DNA of 64,000 nt from JAYWGN01 sp043778255 (GTDB lineage Bacteria; Bacteroidota; Bacteroidia; Chitinophagales; Chitinophagaceae): the NCBI GenBank assembly GCA_043778255.1, contig JAYWGN010000022.1, positions 1 to 64,000 on the forward strand, read 5' to 3'. The translations under genes were made by a program, and so were the position numbers. The stretch's first letter is position 1. Every line of letters begins with the position of its first letter. The notes beneath the pieces are model-generated. The model did not search any database. It had not been told where the DNA came from and worked only from the letters and a program-made list of their open reading frames with translations. Below, piece after piece: positions 32,653 through 40,995 of this stretch.

Positions 32653-33915
32653 TTATGCTGCTTCTATTTTTGCATTTGGTATTTCGGCTACTTTGTATAC
32701 ACCGTCGTCAAGTTTTAGTTTGCAGGCACTAAAAGCTTCTAAGGTTATACTAATATCCTCATCGGTATGGGCAGCCGTGGGTATCATTCTAAATATTATT
32801 TGCCCCTTTGGTATTACAGGGTACACCACTATGGAGCAAAATATTGCATAGTTTTCACGTAGGTCGTATGCCATTGCTGTAGCCTCTGGCACATCGCCAC
32901 TGAGGTATATTGGGGTTACAGGGCTATCCGTTTTGCCAATATTAAATCCTCTTTCTTTTAATCCACTTTGTAGCTTGGCTACATTATCCCACAATTTATC
33001 TTTAAGTTCTGGTTTGCTTTTTAGCAAATCTAACCGCTTTTGGTTACCAATTGTAATAGGCATTGGTAGGCTCTTTGCAAATATTTGGCTACGGCTATTG
33101 TAACGTAAGTAATCCATTATAACTTTATCGCCGGCCATAAATGCACCAATACTTGCCATACTTTTAGCAAATGTGCTAAAGTACATATCAATAGCATCCA
33201 TACAACCTTGGGCTTCGCCAGCACCGGCACCAGTAGCACCTAATGTACCAAAGCCATGGGCATCGTCCACTAATAACCTAAAGTCAAATTTAGCCTTTAA
33301 GGCAGCTATTTCTTTTAATTTTCCTTGGTCGCCAGCCATACCAAATACCCCTTCGGTTATTACTAATATACCACCAGTTTGTTGCTTAGTTATTAATGCT
33401 TTTGCTCTTTCTAATTGTTTTTCACAATCGGCCAAATCGTTATGTTTGAATACGTACCTATGCCCAGGGTGTAACCTTAACCCATCAATAATACAAGCAT
33501 GGCTTTCGGCGTCGTACACTACTATATCGTGTCGGCCACATACGGCATCTATTGCACTCATTATACCTTGGTAGCCAAAGTTAAATAATGTTGCATCTTC
33601 TTTTCCTACAAATGCTGCAAGGTCTTTTTCTAACTTTTCGTGGTGTATGCTATTGCCACTCATCATACGGGCACCCATTGGGTAAGCCAAACCATACTCG
33701 GCACTAGCTTCGGTATCGGTTGCCCTTACTTCGGGGTGGTTGGCTAAGCCTAAGTAGTTATTGAGGCTCCACACTATTTTTTCTTTACCGTTAAATACCA
33801 TTCGGCTACCTATTGGTCCCTCTAACCTGGGGAAAGCAAAATAACCATGTGCTCTTTCTCTGTGTTGCCCTAGTGGCCCTTGGTTTCGTACTAATTTTTC
33901 AAATATATCTGCCAT
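32653..33915 (-). CDS. spt: Serine palmitoyltransferase-type alpha-oxoamine synthase
   Basis: 420 residues, PLP-dependent fold type I. SLNNYLGLANHPEV, GARMMSGNSIHHEKLE, VYDAESHACIIDGLR, LLVDDAHGFGTLG (cofactor Asp and His) and STFAKSMASIGAF (Schiff-base Lys) are hallmarks of the alpha-oxoamine synthase family. Overall it matches Bacteroidota serine palmitoyltransferase, the first enzyme of sphingolipid synthesis (serine plus acyl-CoA gives 3-ketodihydrosphingosine). Close relatives condense cysteate with acyl-CoA to make sulfonolipids, and the sequence alone cannot exclude that. AONS (BioF) and KBL are less likely because of the N-terminal region. Transcribed alone. Confidence 0.85.
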   Translation of the reverse strand: MADIFEKLVRNQGPLGQHRERAHGYFAFPRLEGPIGSRMVFNGKEKIVWSLNNYLGLANHPEVRATDTEASAEYGLAYPMGARMMSGNSIHHEKLEKDLAAFVGKEDATLFNFGYQGIMSAIDAVCGRHDIVVYDAESHACIIDGLRLHPGHRYVFKHNDLADCEKQLERAKALITKQQTGGILVITEGVFGMAGDQGKLKEIAALKAKFDFRLLVDDAHGFGTLGATGAGAGEAQGCMDAIDMYFSTFAKSMASIGAFMAGDKVIMDYLRYNSRSQIFAKSLPMPITIGNQKRLDLLKSKPELKDKLWDNVAKLQSGLKERGFNIGKTDSPVTPIYLSGDVPEATAMAYDLRENYAIFCSIVVYPVIPKGQIIFRMIPTAAHTDEDISITLEAFSACKLKLDDGVYKVAEIPNAKIEAA

Positions 33916-34148
33916 ATTGTAATTTTTATTTTGTGAATTTGGATTTTTAAAATACCTGTTTCTTTCAAAAATGCAAAGTTAAGAAATTATTACTTACTAA
34001 TATTTCAATATTCGTTAAGTTTTTTTGTGCTACTTACACTAAAAAAGTGAAACTTTTTATACTAACTACTACACTATTATTACTTTAATAATACAAAAGC
34101 AACACTGCTTGTAAATAGATGAAAAATGAACTAAAAGTTGACGGGCTG

Positions 34149-34201
34149 CCACGCTTAACCGAAAATCACCTGCCGTAGGCAGGTATTGTAGGTGGGCGTG
34201 G
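34149..34201. repeat. Nested GC-rich inverted repeat (REP-like)
   Basis: ACCTGCC-GTA-GGCAGGT (34168-34184) is enclosed by CCACGC (34149-34154) and GCGTGG (34196-34201). The core is the same CCTGCC word as in the palindromes at 14810-14861. Confidence 0.65.
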
Positions 34202-34262
34202 AACTTAAGCTAAATAGATGTACAAATGCTGACAGCCCCAAATACTTATTAATTAATGTTAA

Positions 34263-34289
34263 TTGGTTATTAATTACTTTCTATTTTTG
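34263..34289 (+). promoter_or_regulatory. Promoter of the DUF445 gene
   Basis: A TATTTTTG -7 box lies at 34282-34289 with TTGG at 34263, 20 bases before the ATG at 34309. Confidence 0.4.
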
Positions 34290-34308
34290 CAACTAAATAA
34301 TTATAAAC

Positions 34309-34917
34309 ATGAGTTGGTACATTTGGTTGGGCATTCCTGTTTTTTCTGGTCTTTTTCATTGGCTTACTATTAAGTTGGCACTTAAATTATTGTTTCATCC
34401 TAAGCAGCCTGTTAATGTATTAGGGTACAAGTTGCAGGGTGTGTTTCCTAAGCGGCAAAAACAATTTGCCCAAAGCCTTGGCGAGTTGGTTAGTAAAGAA
34501 CTTTTGTCGTTTGAAGATATTGCAGGCAAGGTAACTAACCCCGAAAATATAAAAGCTGTACTGCCCATTGTGGATAGTAAAATTGAATACTTTTTACGAA
34601 ACAAATTGAGTGATGCTATGCCCATGTTATCTATGTTTATTGGCGATAAAACTATTCAAAGCATTAAGGTTATATTTATGCAGGAGATTGAAGACCTATT
34701 CCCTGAAATGATGCAAACCTATATGAACAAACTAAAAACTGACCTCGACCTCGAAAAAATAGTAGTTGATAAAGTGAACGGATTTAGTACCGATAAATTG
34801 GAGGAGATACTACAGAAAATAATGAACAAAGAGTTTAGATTTGTTGAAATTATTGGTGGTGTGTTAGGCTTATTAATTGGTGTGGTGCAGGTACTTATTT
34901 CGTTTTGGGGTAAGTAA
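34309..34917 (+). CDS. Short DUF445 family membrane protein
   Basis: 202 residues. N-terminal helix IWLGIPVFSGLFHWLTIKLA leads into the family hallmark LALKLLFHPKQP and GVFPKRQKQFAQSLGELVSKELLS. The middle is helical and acidic, and the C-terminal helix IIGGVLGLLIGVVQVLISFW closes it. DUF445 (YheB-like) proteins of about 380-400 residues occur in other phyla; this is the short single-repeat form seen in Bacteroidota. The role is unknown, possibly in the cell envelope. Confidence 0.8.
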   Translation: MSWYIWLGIPVFSGLFHWLTIKLALKLLFHPKQPVNVLGYKLQGVFPKRQKQFAQSLGELVSKELLSFEDIAGKVTNPENIKAVLPIVDSKIEYFLRNKLSDAMPMLSMFIGDKTIQSIKVIFMQEIEDLFPEMMQTYMNKLKTDLDLEKIVVDKVNGFSTDKLEEILQKIMNKEFRFVEIIGGVLGLLIGVVQVLISFWGK

Positions 34918-35063
34918 AACTGGCTTATATGTTGGTTTCATTAATTACTCATCCCTTAATATTGATGTTACACCACTAATTGTTACCACTTGTATAAATT
35001 AATGTTACAATGTACTTATTATATAGAACCTTTACATTGCAAAAACCAAAAAAAATAAATACT

Positions 35064-37685
35064 ATGAAGTCAATTTTTTTAACATTAATTGCTTGTACCG
35101 TTTCAAGCCTTGCTACAGCCCAATTTGGTGGTGGCAACCGAGCACAAGCTATGAACAATGGTAGAATATACGGGAAAATATTAGATAGCAAAACAAATAA
35201 ATCGTTGGAGGCAGTGTCTATTCAAATACTACAAACCAAAATGGATAGTGCTACCAAAGCAAAAAAAGAAACTGTAATTGCTGGCCAGTTAACACAAGGC
35301 AATGGCGACTTTGCCATTGAAAATTTGCCCATAGGGCCACCGCTTACCGTAAAAATATCGGCAATTGGTTATGCAACTATTACAAAAAAATTACAATTTA
35401 GTATAGACCCTACCACTATGAAAAGTGGGGATATAACTGCAATGCTCAATAGCTTTGATAAGGACTTAGGTAATGTAAAACTTACCTTAAATATAAAACA
35501 AGAAGAGCAAGTAACCGTAGTAGCAGAACGTAACACTTTGCAAATGGGTATTGATAGAAAGGTATTTAATGTAGATAAAAATATAGTATCGGCAGGTGGT
35601 ACTGGTATTGATATAATGCGTAATGTACCGAGTGTATTGGTTGATATTGATGGCAACTTAACATTACGTAACAGCACTCCACAACTGTTTGTAGATGGGC
35701 GACCTACACCACTTACCCTCGATCAAATACCAAGTGATGCCATAGCTAGTGTAGAACTAATAACTAACCCTAGTGCCAAATTTGATGCTAGTGGTGGTAC
35801 AGCTGGCATTATAAATATAGTATTGAAAAAAAATAAAAAGGTTGGTTATAACGGTAGTGTACGTACCAATATTGATAGCCGTGCTAGAGTAGGTGCAGGT
35901 GCCGATTTGAATGTACGCCAAAATAAAATAAATGTATTTGGTAGCATTAACTACAACCAACGTAGGAGCATAAGTGTAGCTAATAGTAACCGATTAAATT
36001 TTTATGAAAACCCTAATACTAGCATTTTGCAAAACAACAGAAACAACTCAAAAGGTGCTTTCAAATTTGCCCGTACTGGTTTCGACTATTTTTTGGATAA
36101 TAGAAACACTATAAGTGTAGCAGCTAATGCCATGGGTGGTACATTTAGACCTACCGAAATAATAGATATATATCAAAGTACCATTGGTGCATTTAACAGT
36201 GCCTCAAAAACATACAGAGATACCAAAGGTTATAACAACTTTAGAAATACTGGTGGTACGTTAAGTTTCAAACATTTATTTACCAAACCTGCACAAGAAA
36301 TAACGGCAGATATTACTTATAACAAAAGCAAAAATATAAATGAGAGTGACTTTATAAATTCACCTTATACTAACAATGTAGACGACCAAACAGGCCAACA
36401 AATAAGAGCTAAAGGTGGCCGCCAAAATATAACCATACAAACTGACTATACACAAACAGTGAGCAAAAATGCCAAGCTAGAATTAGGAGCAAGGTATAAC
36501 CAAGGTAATGTACAAAGTATAAACGATAACTTTGTGAAAGCCCCTAACAGTAACGAATACATATATGCACCAACAGTGGGTTACAACTTTGAAACGGTAG
36601 AAAAAGTAGCTGCTGCCTATAGCACTTATGGGCAAAAAATTAATAAAACCAACATTCAATTAGGCTTAAGGTGGGAAAGTAGCAATTACGATGGTAACCT
36701 TATAAGCAGAAATCAAAAATTTAGCAATAGCTTTCCTAATAGCTTTTTTCCGAGCATATTTATAACACAAACAGTGGGCAAAGGGCAAGATATTCAATTG
36801 AATTATACACGTAAAATTAACAGACCCAACTTTTTTCAATTACTCCCATTTGTTGACTATGCCGATAGCCTTAACATTACAAGAGGCAACCCTGCTTTGG
36901 TACCTGAATTTACTAATAGCCTTGAGCTAAGTTACCAATTGCCTTACGGCAAAAATGATCAGTTGCTTATAAGTACCTACTACAAAAAAACGGACAACTT
37001 AATAGCAAGGTTTCAAATAAAAGAAAACCTTGGTGGTAAAGATGTAATTATAAATAGTTACATAAATGCAAATGCCAGTACTGTATATGGGTTGGAACTG
37101 ACTAATAAAAATAACTTGGCAACATGGTTAGATATTAGTACAAACCTTAACTTTTATAGCAGTACATTAGACATACCAGGCTTACCTGTTATAAAAAATA
37201 ACTTAAGTGCATTTGCAAAATTTAACAGTAATTTTAAACTACCCAAAAACCTAACAGTACAGCTAAGTGCGGAGTACCAAAGCAAATCGGTATTGCCACC
37301 TGGTGGTAGTAGTGGTGGTGGTGGCGGTGGCGGTATGGGTGGTGGCCGTGGTATGGGTGGTGGTGGCTTTGGTGGTACACCTAGTACTAGTACACAGGGG
37401 TATATCCGTAGCAATTATGGTATTGATTTGGCATTTAAAAAAGATTTTTTAAAAGATAAGAAAGCAAGTATTTCACTTAACGTAAATGATATATTTAGAA
37501 CCAAAATAAATAGTATACATACTGAAACAGACCTATTTGTGCAAGACACTTACAGGCTAAGAGACCCTCAAGTATTTCGCCTCAACTTTAGCTACAAATT
37601 TGGTAAGTTTGATGCCAACTTGTTTAAACGTAAAAGCACCAAAGCCGATAACTCAGGTATGGGCGGTGGGATGGAAGGGCTGTAA
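35064..37685 (+). CDS. Outer-membrane TonB-dependent-receptor-like beta-barrel protein
   Basis: 873 residues from the ATG at 35064 (MKSIFLTLIACTVSSLATAQ signal peptide); the frame is open upstream without sense. A carboxypeptidase-regulatory-like domain (about 30-130, RIYGKILDSKTNKSLEAVSI) precedes a plug domain (GIDIMRNVPSVLVDIDGN, FVDGRPTPL, VELITNPSAKFDASGGTAGI). A barrel of about 600 residues follows. A stretch of Gly and Met near residues 750-770 lies in a barrel loop. The protein ends RLNFSYKFGKFDANLFKRKS plus a Gly-rich tail. This is the 'outer membrane beta-barrel family' often lacking a SusD partner. Ligand unknown. Confidence 0.9.
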   Translation: MKSIFLTLIACTVSSLATAQFGGGNRAQAMNNGRIYGKILDSKTNKSLEAVSIQILQTKMDSATKAKKETVIAGQLTQGNGDFAIENLPIGPPLTVKISAIGYATITKKLQFSIDPTTMKSGDITAMLNSFDKDLGNVKLTLNIKQEEQVTVVAERNTLQMGIDRKVFNVDKNIVSAGGTGIDIMRNVPSVLVDIDGNLTLRNSTPQLFVDGRPTPLTLDQIPSDAIASVELITNPSAKFDASGGTAGIINIVLKKNKKVGYNGSVRTNIDSRARVGAGADLNVRQNKINVFGSINYNQRRSISVANSNRLNFYENPNTSILQNNRNNSKGAFKFARTGFDYFLDNRNTISVAANAMGGTFRPTEIIDIYQSTIGAFNSASKTYRDTKGYNNFRNTGGTLSFKHLFTKPAQEITADITYNKSKNINESDFINSPYTNNVDDQTGQQIRAKGGRQNITIQTDYTQTVSKNAKLELGARYNQGNVQSINDNFVKAPNSNEYIYAPTVGYNFETVEKVAAAYSTYGQKINKTNIQLGLRWESSNYDGNLISRNQKFSNSFPNSFFPSIFITQTVGKGQDIQLNYTRKINRPNFFQLLPFVDYADSLNITRGNPALVPEFTNSLELSYQLPYGKNDQLLISTYYKKTDNLIARFQIKENLGGKDVIINSYINANASTVYGLELTNKNNLATWLDISTNLNFYSSTLDIPGLPVIKNNLSAFAKFNSNFKLPKNLTVQLSAEYQSKSVLPPGGSSGGGGGGGMGGGRGMGGGGFGGTPSTSTQGYIRSNYGIDLAFKKDFLKDKKASISLNVNDIFRTKINSIHTETDLFVQDTYRLRDPQVFRLNFSYKFGKFDANLFKRKSTKADNSGMGGGMEGL

Positions 37686-37723
37686 ATTAATGTGATAGTG
37701 AGATGATGTGCTAATGTGCTAAA

Positions 37724-38010
37724 ATTGGTCAAATGAGTCAAAGGAGTCAAAGGAGTCAAATGAGTCAAATGGGTCAAAGGAGTCAAATGGGTCAAAGGAG
37801 TCATAATGAGTCAAATGGGTCAAATGAGTCAAATGAGTCAAAGGAGTCAAATGGGTCAAATGAGTCAAATGAGTCAAAAGAGTCAAATGGGTCAAATGAG
37901 TCAAATGGGTCAAATTAGTCAAATGAGTCAAATGAGTCAAATGAGTCAAATGAGTCAAATGAGTCAAATGAGTCAAATGAGTCAAATGAGTCAAATGAGT
38001 CAAATTGGTC
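37724..38010. repeat. 9-bp tandem repeat array, (GAGTCAAAT)n, about 31 units
   Basis: The unit varies at few positions (gAGTCAAAt/gGGTCAAAg), and one 10-base unit interrupts the array near 37800. The array begins and ends with ATTGGTC. Because 9 is a multiple of 3, all frames are open and give artificial Met-Ser-Gln or Leu-Thr-His repeats. It starts about 40 bases after the receptor gene and is not a gene itself. Confidence 0.9.
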
Positions 38011-38025
38011 ATAATAAATGAACCT

Positions 38026-38317
38026 AATTATCAATTGTTAATTATCCATTATCAATTGTTAATTATCCATTATCAATTGTCAATTATCCATTATCATTTA
38101 TCAATTGTCAATTATCCATTATCATTTATCAATTGTCAATTATCCATTATCAATTGTCAATTATCAATTCTCCATTATCCATTGTCAATTATCCATTATC
38201 CATTGTCAATTATCCATTATCAATTATCAATTATCCATTATCAATTATCCATTATCCATTATCAATTATCCATTATCAATTATCAATTCTCCATTATCAA
38301 TTGTTAATTATTAATTA
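38026..38317. repeat. 7-bp tandem repeat array (CAATTGT/CAATTAT/CCATTAT), about 41 units
   Basis: The array is built from the heptamers CAATTGT, CAATTAT, CCATTAT and variants (TAATTAT, CATTTAT, CAATTCT) arranged in higher-order blocks. It starts about 15 bases after the 9-bp array and ends ten bases before the GH20 gene. It resembles the heptanucleotide short tandem repeats known from filamentous cyanobacteria in style, not in origin. Confidence 0.9.
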
Positions 38318-38326
38318 ATTTCGGGT

Positions 38327-40783
38327 ATGAAAAAAATACTTGTAATTTTTATTTTTGTATTTTTTGGGGTAAATGCATTTACCCAAAATACTTACCCAAT
38401 AATACCTCAACCGAGTAGCATTAGTTATACCAAGGGGTATTTTGCCATTGACGAAAGCACTGAAATACTTACTCAGTATGAGTTTGGGGTATATATACCT
38501 GTACTTATACAAGAACTCTATAACAAAAAATTTAATACTGATATTACCATTTGTGATATACACAAATACGACGAAGGCAAAAAAACAATACAAATAGAAC
38601 TGTTAGAAAACGATAGCATTACCGAAAATTACTCTCTAAAAATAACCCCAAAAACCATATACCTTACAGGTGGTAACAAAGGCTTGTATTATGCCTACCA
38701 AACCTTAGTACAACTTATTACAAACACTACAAATAATAAATTAAAATGTGGTACTATTACTGATGCTCCAAGGTTTGCCTACCGTGGTTTGCACTTAGAT
38801 GTTGCAAGGCATTTTCAGCCAATAAGTTACATAAAACAATATTTGGACAATATGGCTCGGTACAAATACAATACGTTTCACTGGCACTTAACCGATGACC
38901 AAGGTTGGCGTATTGAAATTAAAAAATACCCCAAACTTACTACCATAGGCGGTTACCGTAATGGTACACTAATAGGGCGTTACCCCGGTACTGGCAATAC
39001 TAGTAAGCAATATGGTGGCTACTATACCCAAGCCGAAATAAAAGAAATAGTACAATATGCAGCCGAAAGATATATAACCGTAATACCCGAAATAGAAATG
39101 CCCGGCCATGCAAGTGCTGCTATAGCCGCCTACCCCGAGCTAAGCTGCTACCCTACCGAACCAACTATAATACCAAGTAAATATATAAGTGAAGTAAGCA
39201 AAAAAGTAGGTGGTAAATTAGTACAAGAAACTTGGGGTGTATTTGAAGATGTGTTTGCACCCACGGAGTATACCTTTAATTTTTTGCAAAATGTGATTGA
39301 CGAAGTACTGCCCTTATTCCCTAGTAACTATATACATATTGGTGGCGATGAATGCCCAAAAGAAAACTGGAAACGTAGTACGTATTGCCAACAACTAATA
39401 AAAGAAAATAACTTAAAAGATGAGCACGGATTGCAAAGCTATTTTATACAACGTATAGAAAAATATATAAACAGCAAAGGCAAACAAATAATTGGTTGGG
39501 ACGAAATATTAGAAGGTGGTTTAGCACCCAATGCTACAGTTATGAGTTGGCGGGGCGAAAAAGGTGGCATAGAAGCCGCCAAGCAACAACATAATGTAAT
39601 AATGACACCAGGCAGCCATTGCTACCTCGACCATAGCCAAACTAATAATGAAGATAGTATAACCATAGGAGGATACTTACCTATAGAAAAAGTATATGCC
39701 TACAACCCAGTACCCAAAGAGCTTACAGCTGCACAAGGCAAATATATATTGGGAGCACAAGGCAACTTATGGACGGAGTATATACCCACCCAAAGCAAAT
39801 TGGAGTATATGTTATACCCTCGTATGGTAGCATTAAGCGAAGTACTGTGGAGTAGTGTAATAACAAAAGATTGGAACGAATTTGAACCACGATTACTTAA
39901 CGAAATTAATAAGTTAAAGTATGAAGGAGTAAATGTGAGTGATGCATTGTTTAAATATTCAGTTAAAATTTTGCCTTCAATTAAAAAAGGTGAAATAAAA
40001 CTTACATTTAAAAACAATGAGTCAAAAATAAATATTGGGTCGCTAATAAATGTTAAACAATACATTGAAAAAGATACAATTATAACTTTTAAAAATGAAG
40101 CTAGAATTCCAAATTACAAAAATGACCCAAACTGGACAAAATGTTTGTTTAAAGACACAATTTCTAATATTACTGATACTTCAAAACTATTAAGTATACA
40201 TGAAATTAAAGATGAAAAAAATATTTACATAAATTTAAATTCAAGGTTAGAAATTACCCAATTTCATGGTGGTTGCACAGGTTATAAATTGCAAGACTTA
40301 TGCATCCAATTCAACAAAGCAACAGCACAAAAAATAACCTTAGTTAACGAACCCTCCAAAAGTTACCCTGGCAATGGCGGTGCTTTTGGTTTAGTTAATG
40401 GAGTACTTAGCAGCAAAGGCATACAGAGTAGCGAGTGGCTCGGCTTTAATGGTACTGATGCTGATATTGTAATTGATTTGGGTAAGGTACAACAGCTTAC
40501 TAAAGTGGCTGTACATACACTCAACCTCAATGGCAGTTGGATATATTTACCCAACAACATAACCCTACAAACTAGTAATGACGGCATAACTTATACAACC
40601 ATTCCTACTAATACTAATAGTATTGCCGATGCTAATAATATGTATTTTATCAATTCCAATTTTGCAGCGGTAGCTGCTAAATATATAAAACTAAAAGTAT
40701 TTAACTACGGTACCATACCTACTGGCAGTGCAGGTGCTGGCAACAAAGCCTGGCTGTTTATTGATGAAGTTCAGGTGTATTAA
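38327..40783 (+). CDS. Beta-N-acetylhexosaminidase, glycoside hydrolase family 20
   Basis: 818 residues with signal peptide MKKILVIFIFVFFGVNAFTQ. The Glyco_hydro_20b domain (about 22-145) precedes the GH20 barrel: RFAYRGLHLDVARHF, NTFHWHLTDDQGWRIEI, VIPEIEMPGHASAAIAAYPE and the catalytic IHIGGDECP (Asp-Glu near residues 341-342). A linker of about 150 residues and a C-terminal CBM32/F5_F8-type domain (about 690-818, LGKVQQLTKVAVHTLNLNGS) follow. It removes terminal GlcNAc/GalNAc in chitin, glycan or murein breakdown. The start is only about ten bases from the 7-bp repeat array, so its promoter must lie within or before the arrays. Confidence 0.93.
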   Translation: MKKILVIFIFVFFGVNAFTQNTYPIIPQPSSISYTKGYFAIDESTEILTQYEFGVYIPVLIQELYNKKFNTDITICDIHKYDEGKKTIQIELLENDSITENYSLKITPKTIYLTGGNKGLYYAYQTLVQLITNTTNNKLKCGTITDAPRFAYRGLHLDVARHFQPISYIKQYLDNMARYKYNTFHWHLTDDQGWRIEIKKYPKLTTIGGYRNGTLIGRYPGTGNTSKQYGGYYTQAEIKEIVQYAAERYITVIPEIEMPGHASAAIAAYPELSCYPTEPTIIPSKYISEVSKKVGGKLVQETWGVFEDVFAPTEYTFNFLQNVIDEVLPLFPSNYIHIGGDECPKENWKRSTYCQQLIKENNLKDEHGLQSYFIQRIEKYINSKGKQIIGWDEILEGGLAPNATVMSWRGEKGGIEAAKQQHNVIMTPGSHCYLDHSQTNNEDSITIGGYLPIEKVYAYNPVPKELTAAQGKYILGAQGNLWTEYIPTQSKLEYMLYPRMVALSEVLWSSVITKDWNEFEPRLLNEINKLKYEGVNVSDALFKYSVKILPSIKKGEIKLTFKNNESKINIGSLINVKQYIEKDTIITFKNEARIPNYKNDPNWTKCLFKDTISNITDTSKLLSIHEIKDEKNIYINLNSRLEITQFHGGCTGYKLQDLCIQFNKATAQKITLVNEPSKSYPGNGGAFGLVNGVLSSKGIQSSEWLGFNGTDADIVIDLGKVQQLTKVAVHTLNLNGSWIYLPNNITLQTSNDGITYTTIPTNTNSIADANNMYFINSNFAAVAAKYIKLKVFNYGTIPTGSAGAGNKAWLFIDEVQVY

Positions 40784-40807
40784 ACGTACCATTAACACAA
40801 TTAATTA

Positions 40808-40839
40808 TTTGAACCAGTGGCAATTATTCCCTATATTTG
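40808..40839 (+). promoter_or_regulatory. Promoter of tRNA-Leu(CAA): TTTG - 20 bases - TATATTTG
   Basis: TTTG at 40808-40811 and TATATTTG at 40832-40839 give the best Bacteroidota -33/-7 match in the window. The tRNA begins 19 bases after the -7 box. Confidence 0.6.
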
Positions 40840-40857
40840 CACTCATTATTTGTAACT

Positions 40858-40939
40858 GCCCTGGTGGCGAAATTGGTAGACGCAGCAGATTCAAAATCTG
40901 CCACCGAGAGGTGTATCGGTTCGATTCCGATCTGGGGCA
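40858..40939 (+). tRNA. tRNA-Leu(CAA)
   Basis: An 82-base class II tRNA with acceptor GCCCTGG/CTGGGGC, D-loop AAATTGGTAGAC, anticodon stem GCAGA/TCTGC with loop TTCAAAA (CAA at 40892-40894), a long variable arm and T-loop GTTCGATTC. It reads UUG. The discriminator is A and no CCA is encoded. Confidence 0.95.
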
Positions 40940-40958
40940 CTATATTTTATTCCCATAA

Positions 40959-40988
40959 AAACTTCAAGCCAACACTTGGAGTTTTTTT
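40959..40988 (+). terminator. Terminator after tRNA-Leu(CAA)
   Basis: AAACTTCAAG (40959-40968) pairs with CTTGGAGTTT (40975-40984), with one wobble, followed by T residues. Confidence 0.7.
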
Positions 40989-40995
40989 ATGGCAA

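Larger units (their letters stand above)
33916..34308. other. Gene-free interval with nested inverted repeats
   Basis: 393 bases with no convincing gene. Bases 34149-34201 hold a nested GC-rich palindrome. The right end carries a promoter for the DUF445 gene. The rest is AT-rich spacer and leader of the SPT-type gene. Confidence 0.65.

Noticed and set aside
35010..35063. Earlier ATG at 35010 as the receptor start
   Set aside because: The 18 residues before MKSIFLTLIAC are not signal-like, and the signal peptide begins cleanly at 35064.
37592..38021. Open frames giving repeated Met-Ser-Gln, Leu-Thr-His or Glu-Ser-Asn across the 9-bp array
   Set aside because: They arise because a 9-bp repeat has no stops in any frame. 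They have no signal, no ribosome site and no codon bias, and the two strands are equally open.
37724..38317. Possible CRISPR array
   Set aside because: The units are 7 and 9 bp with no spacers, and no cas genes are in the window.
38005..38318. Ser-Ile-Ile-His-Tyr-type open frames across the 7-bp array
   Set aside because: Repeat artefacts: all three frames give the same heptapeptide-like words, because three 7-bp units make seven codons.
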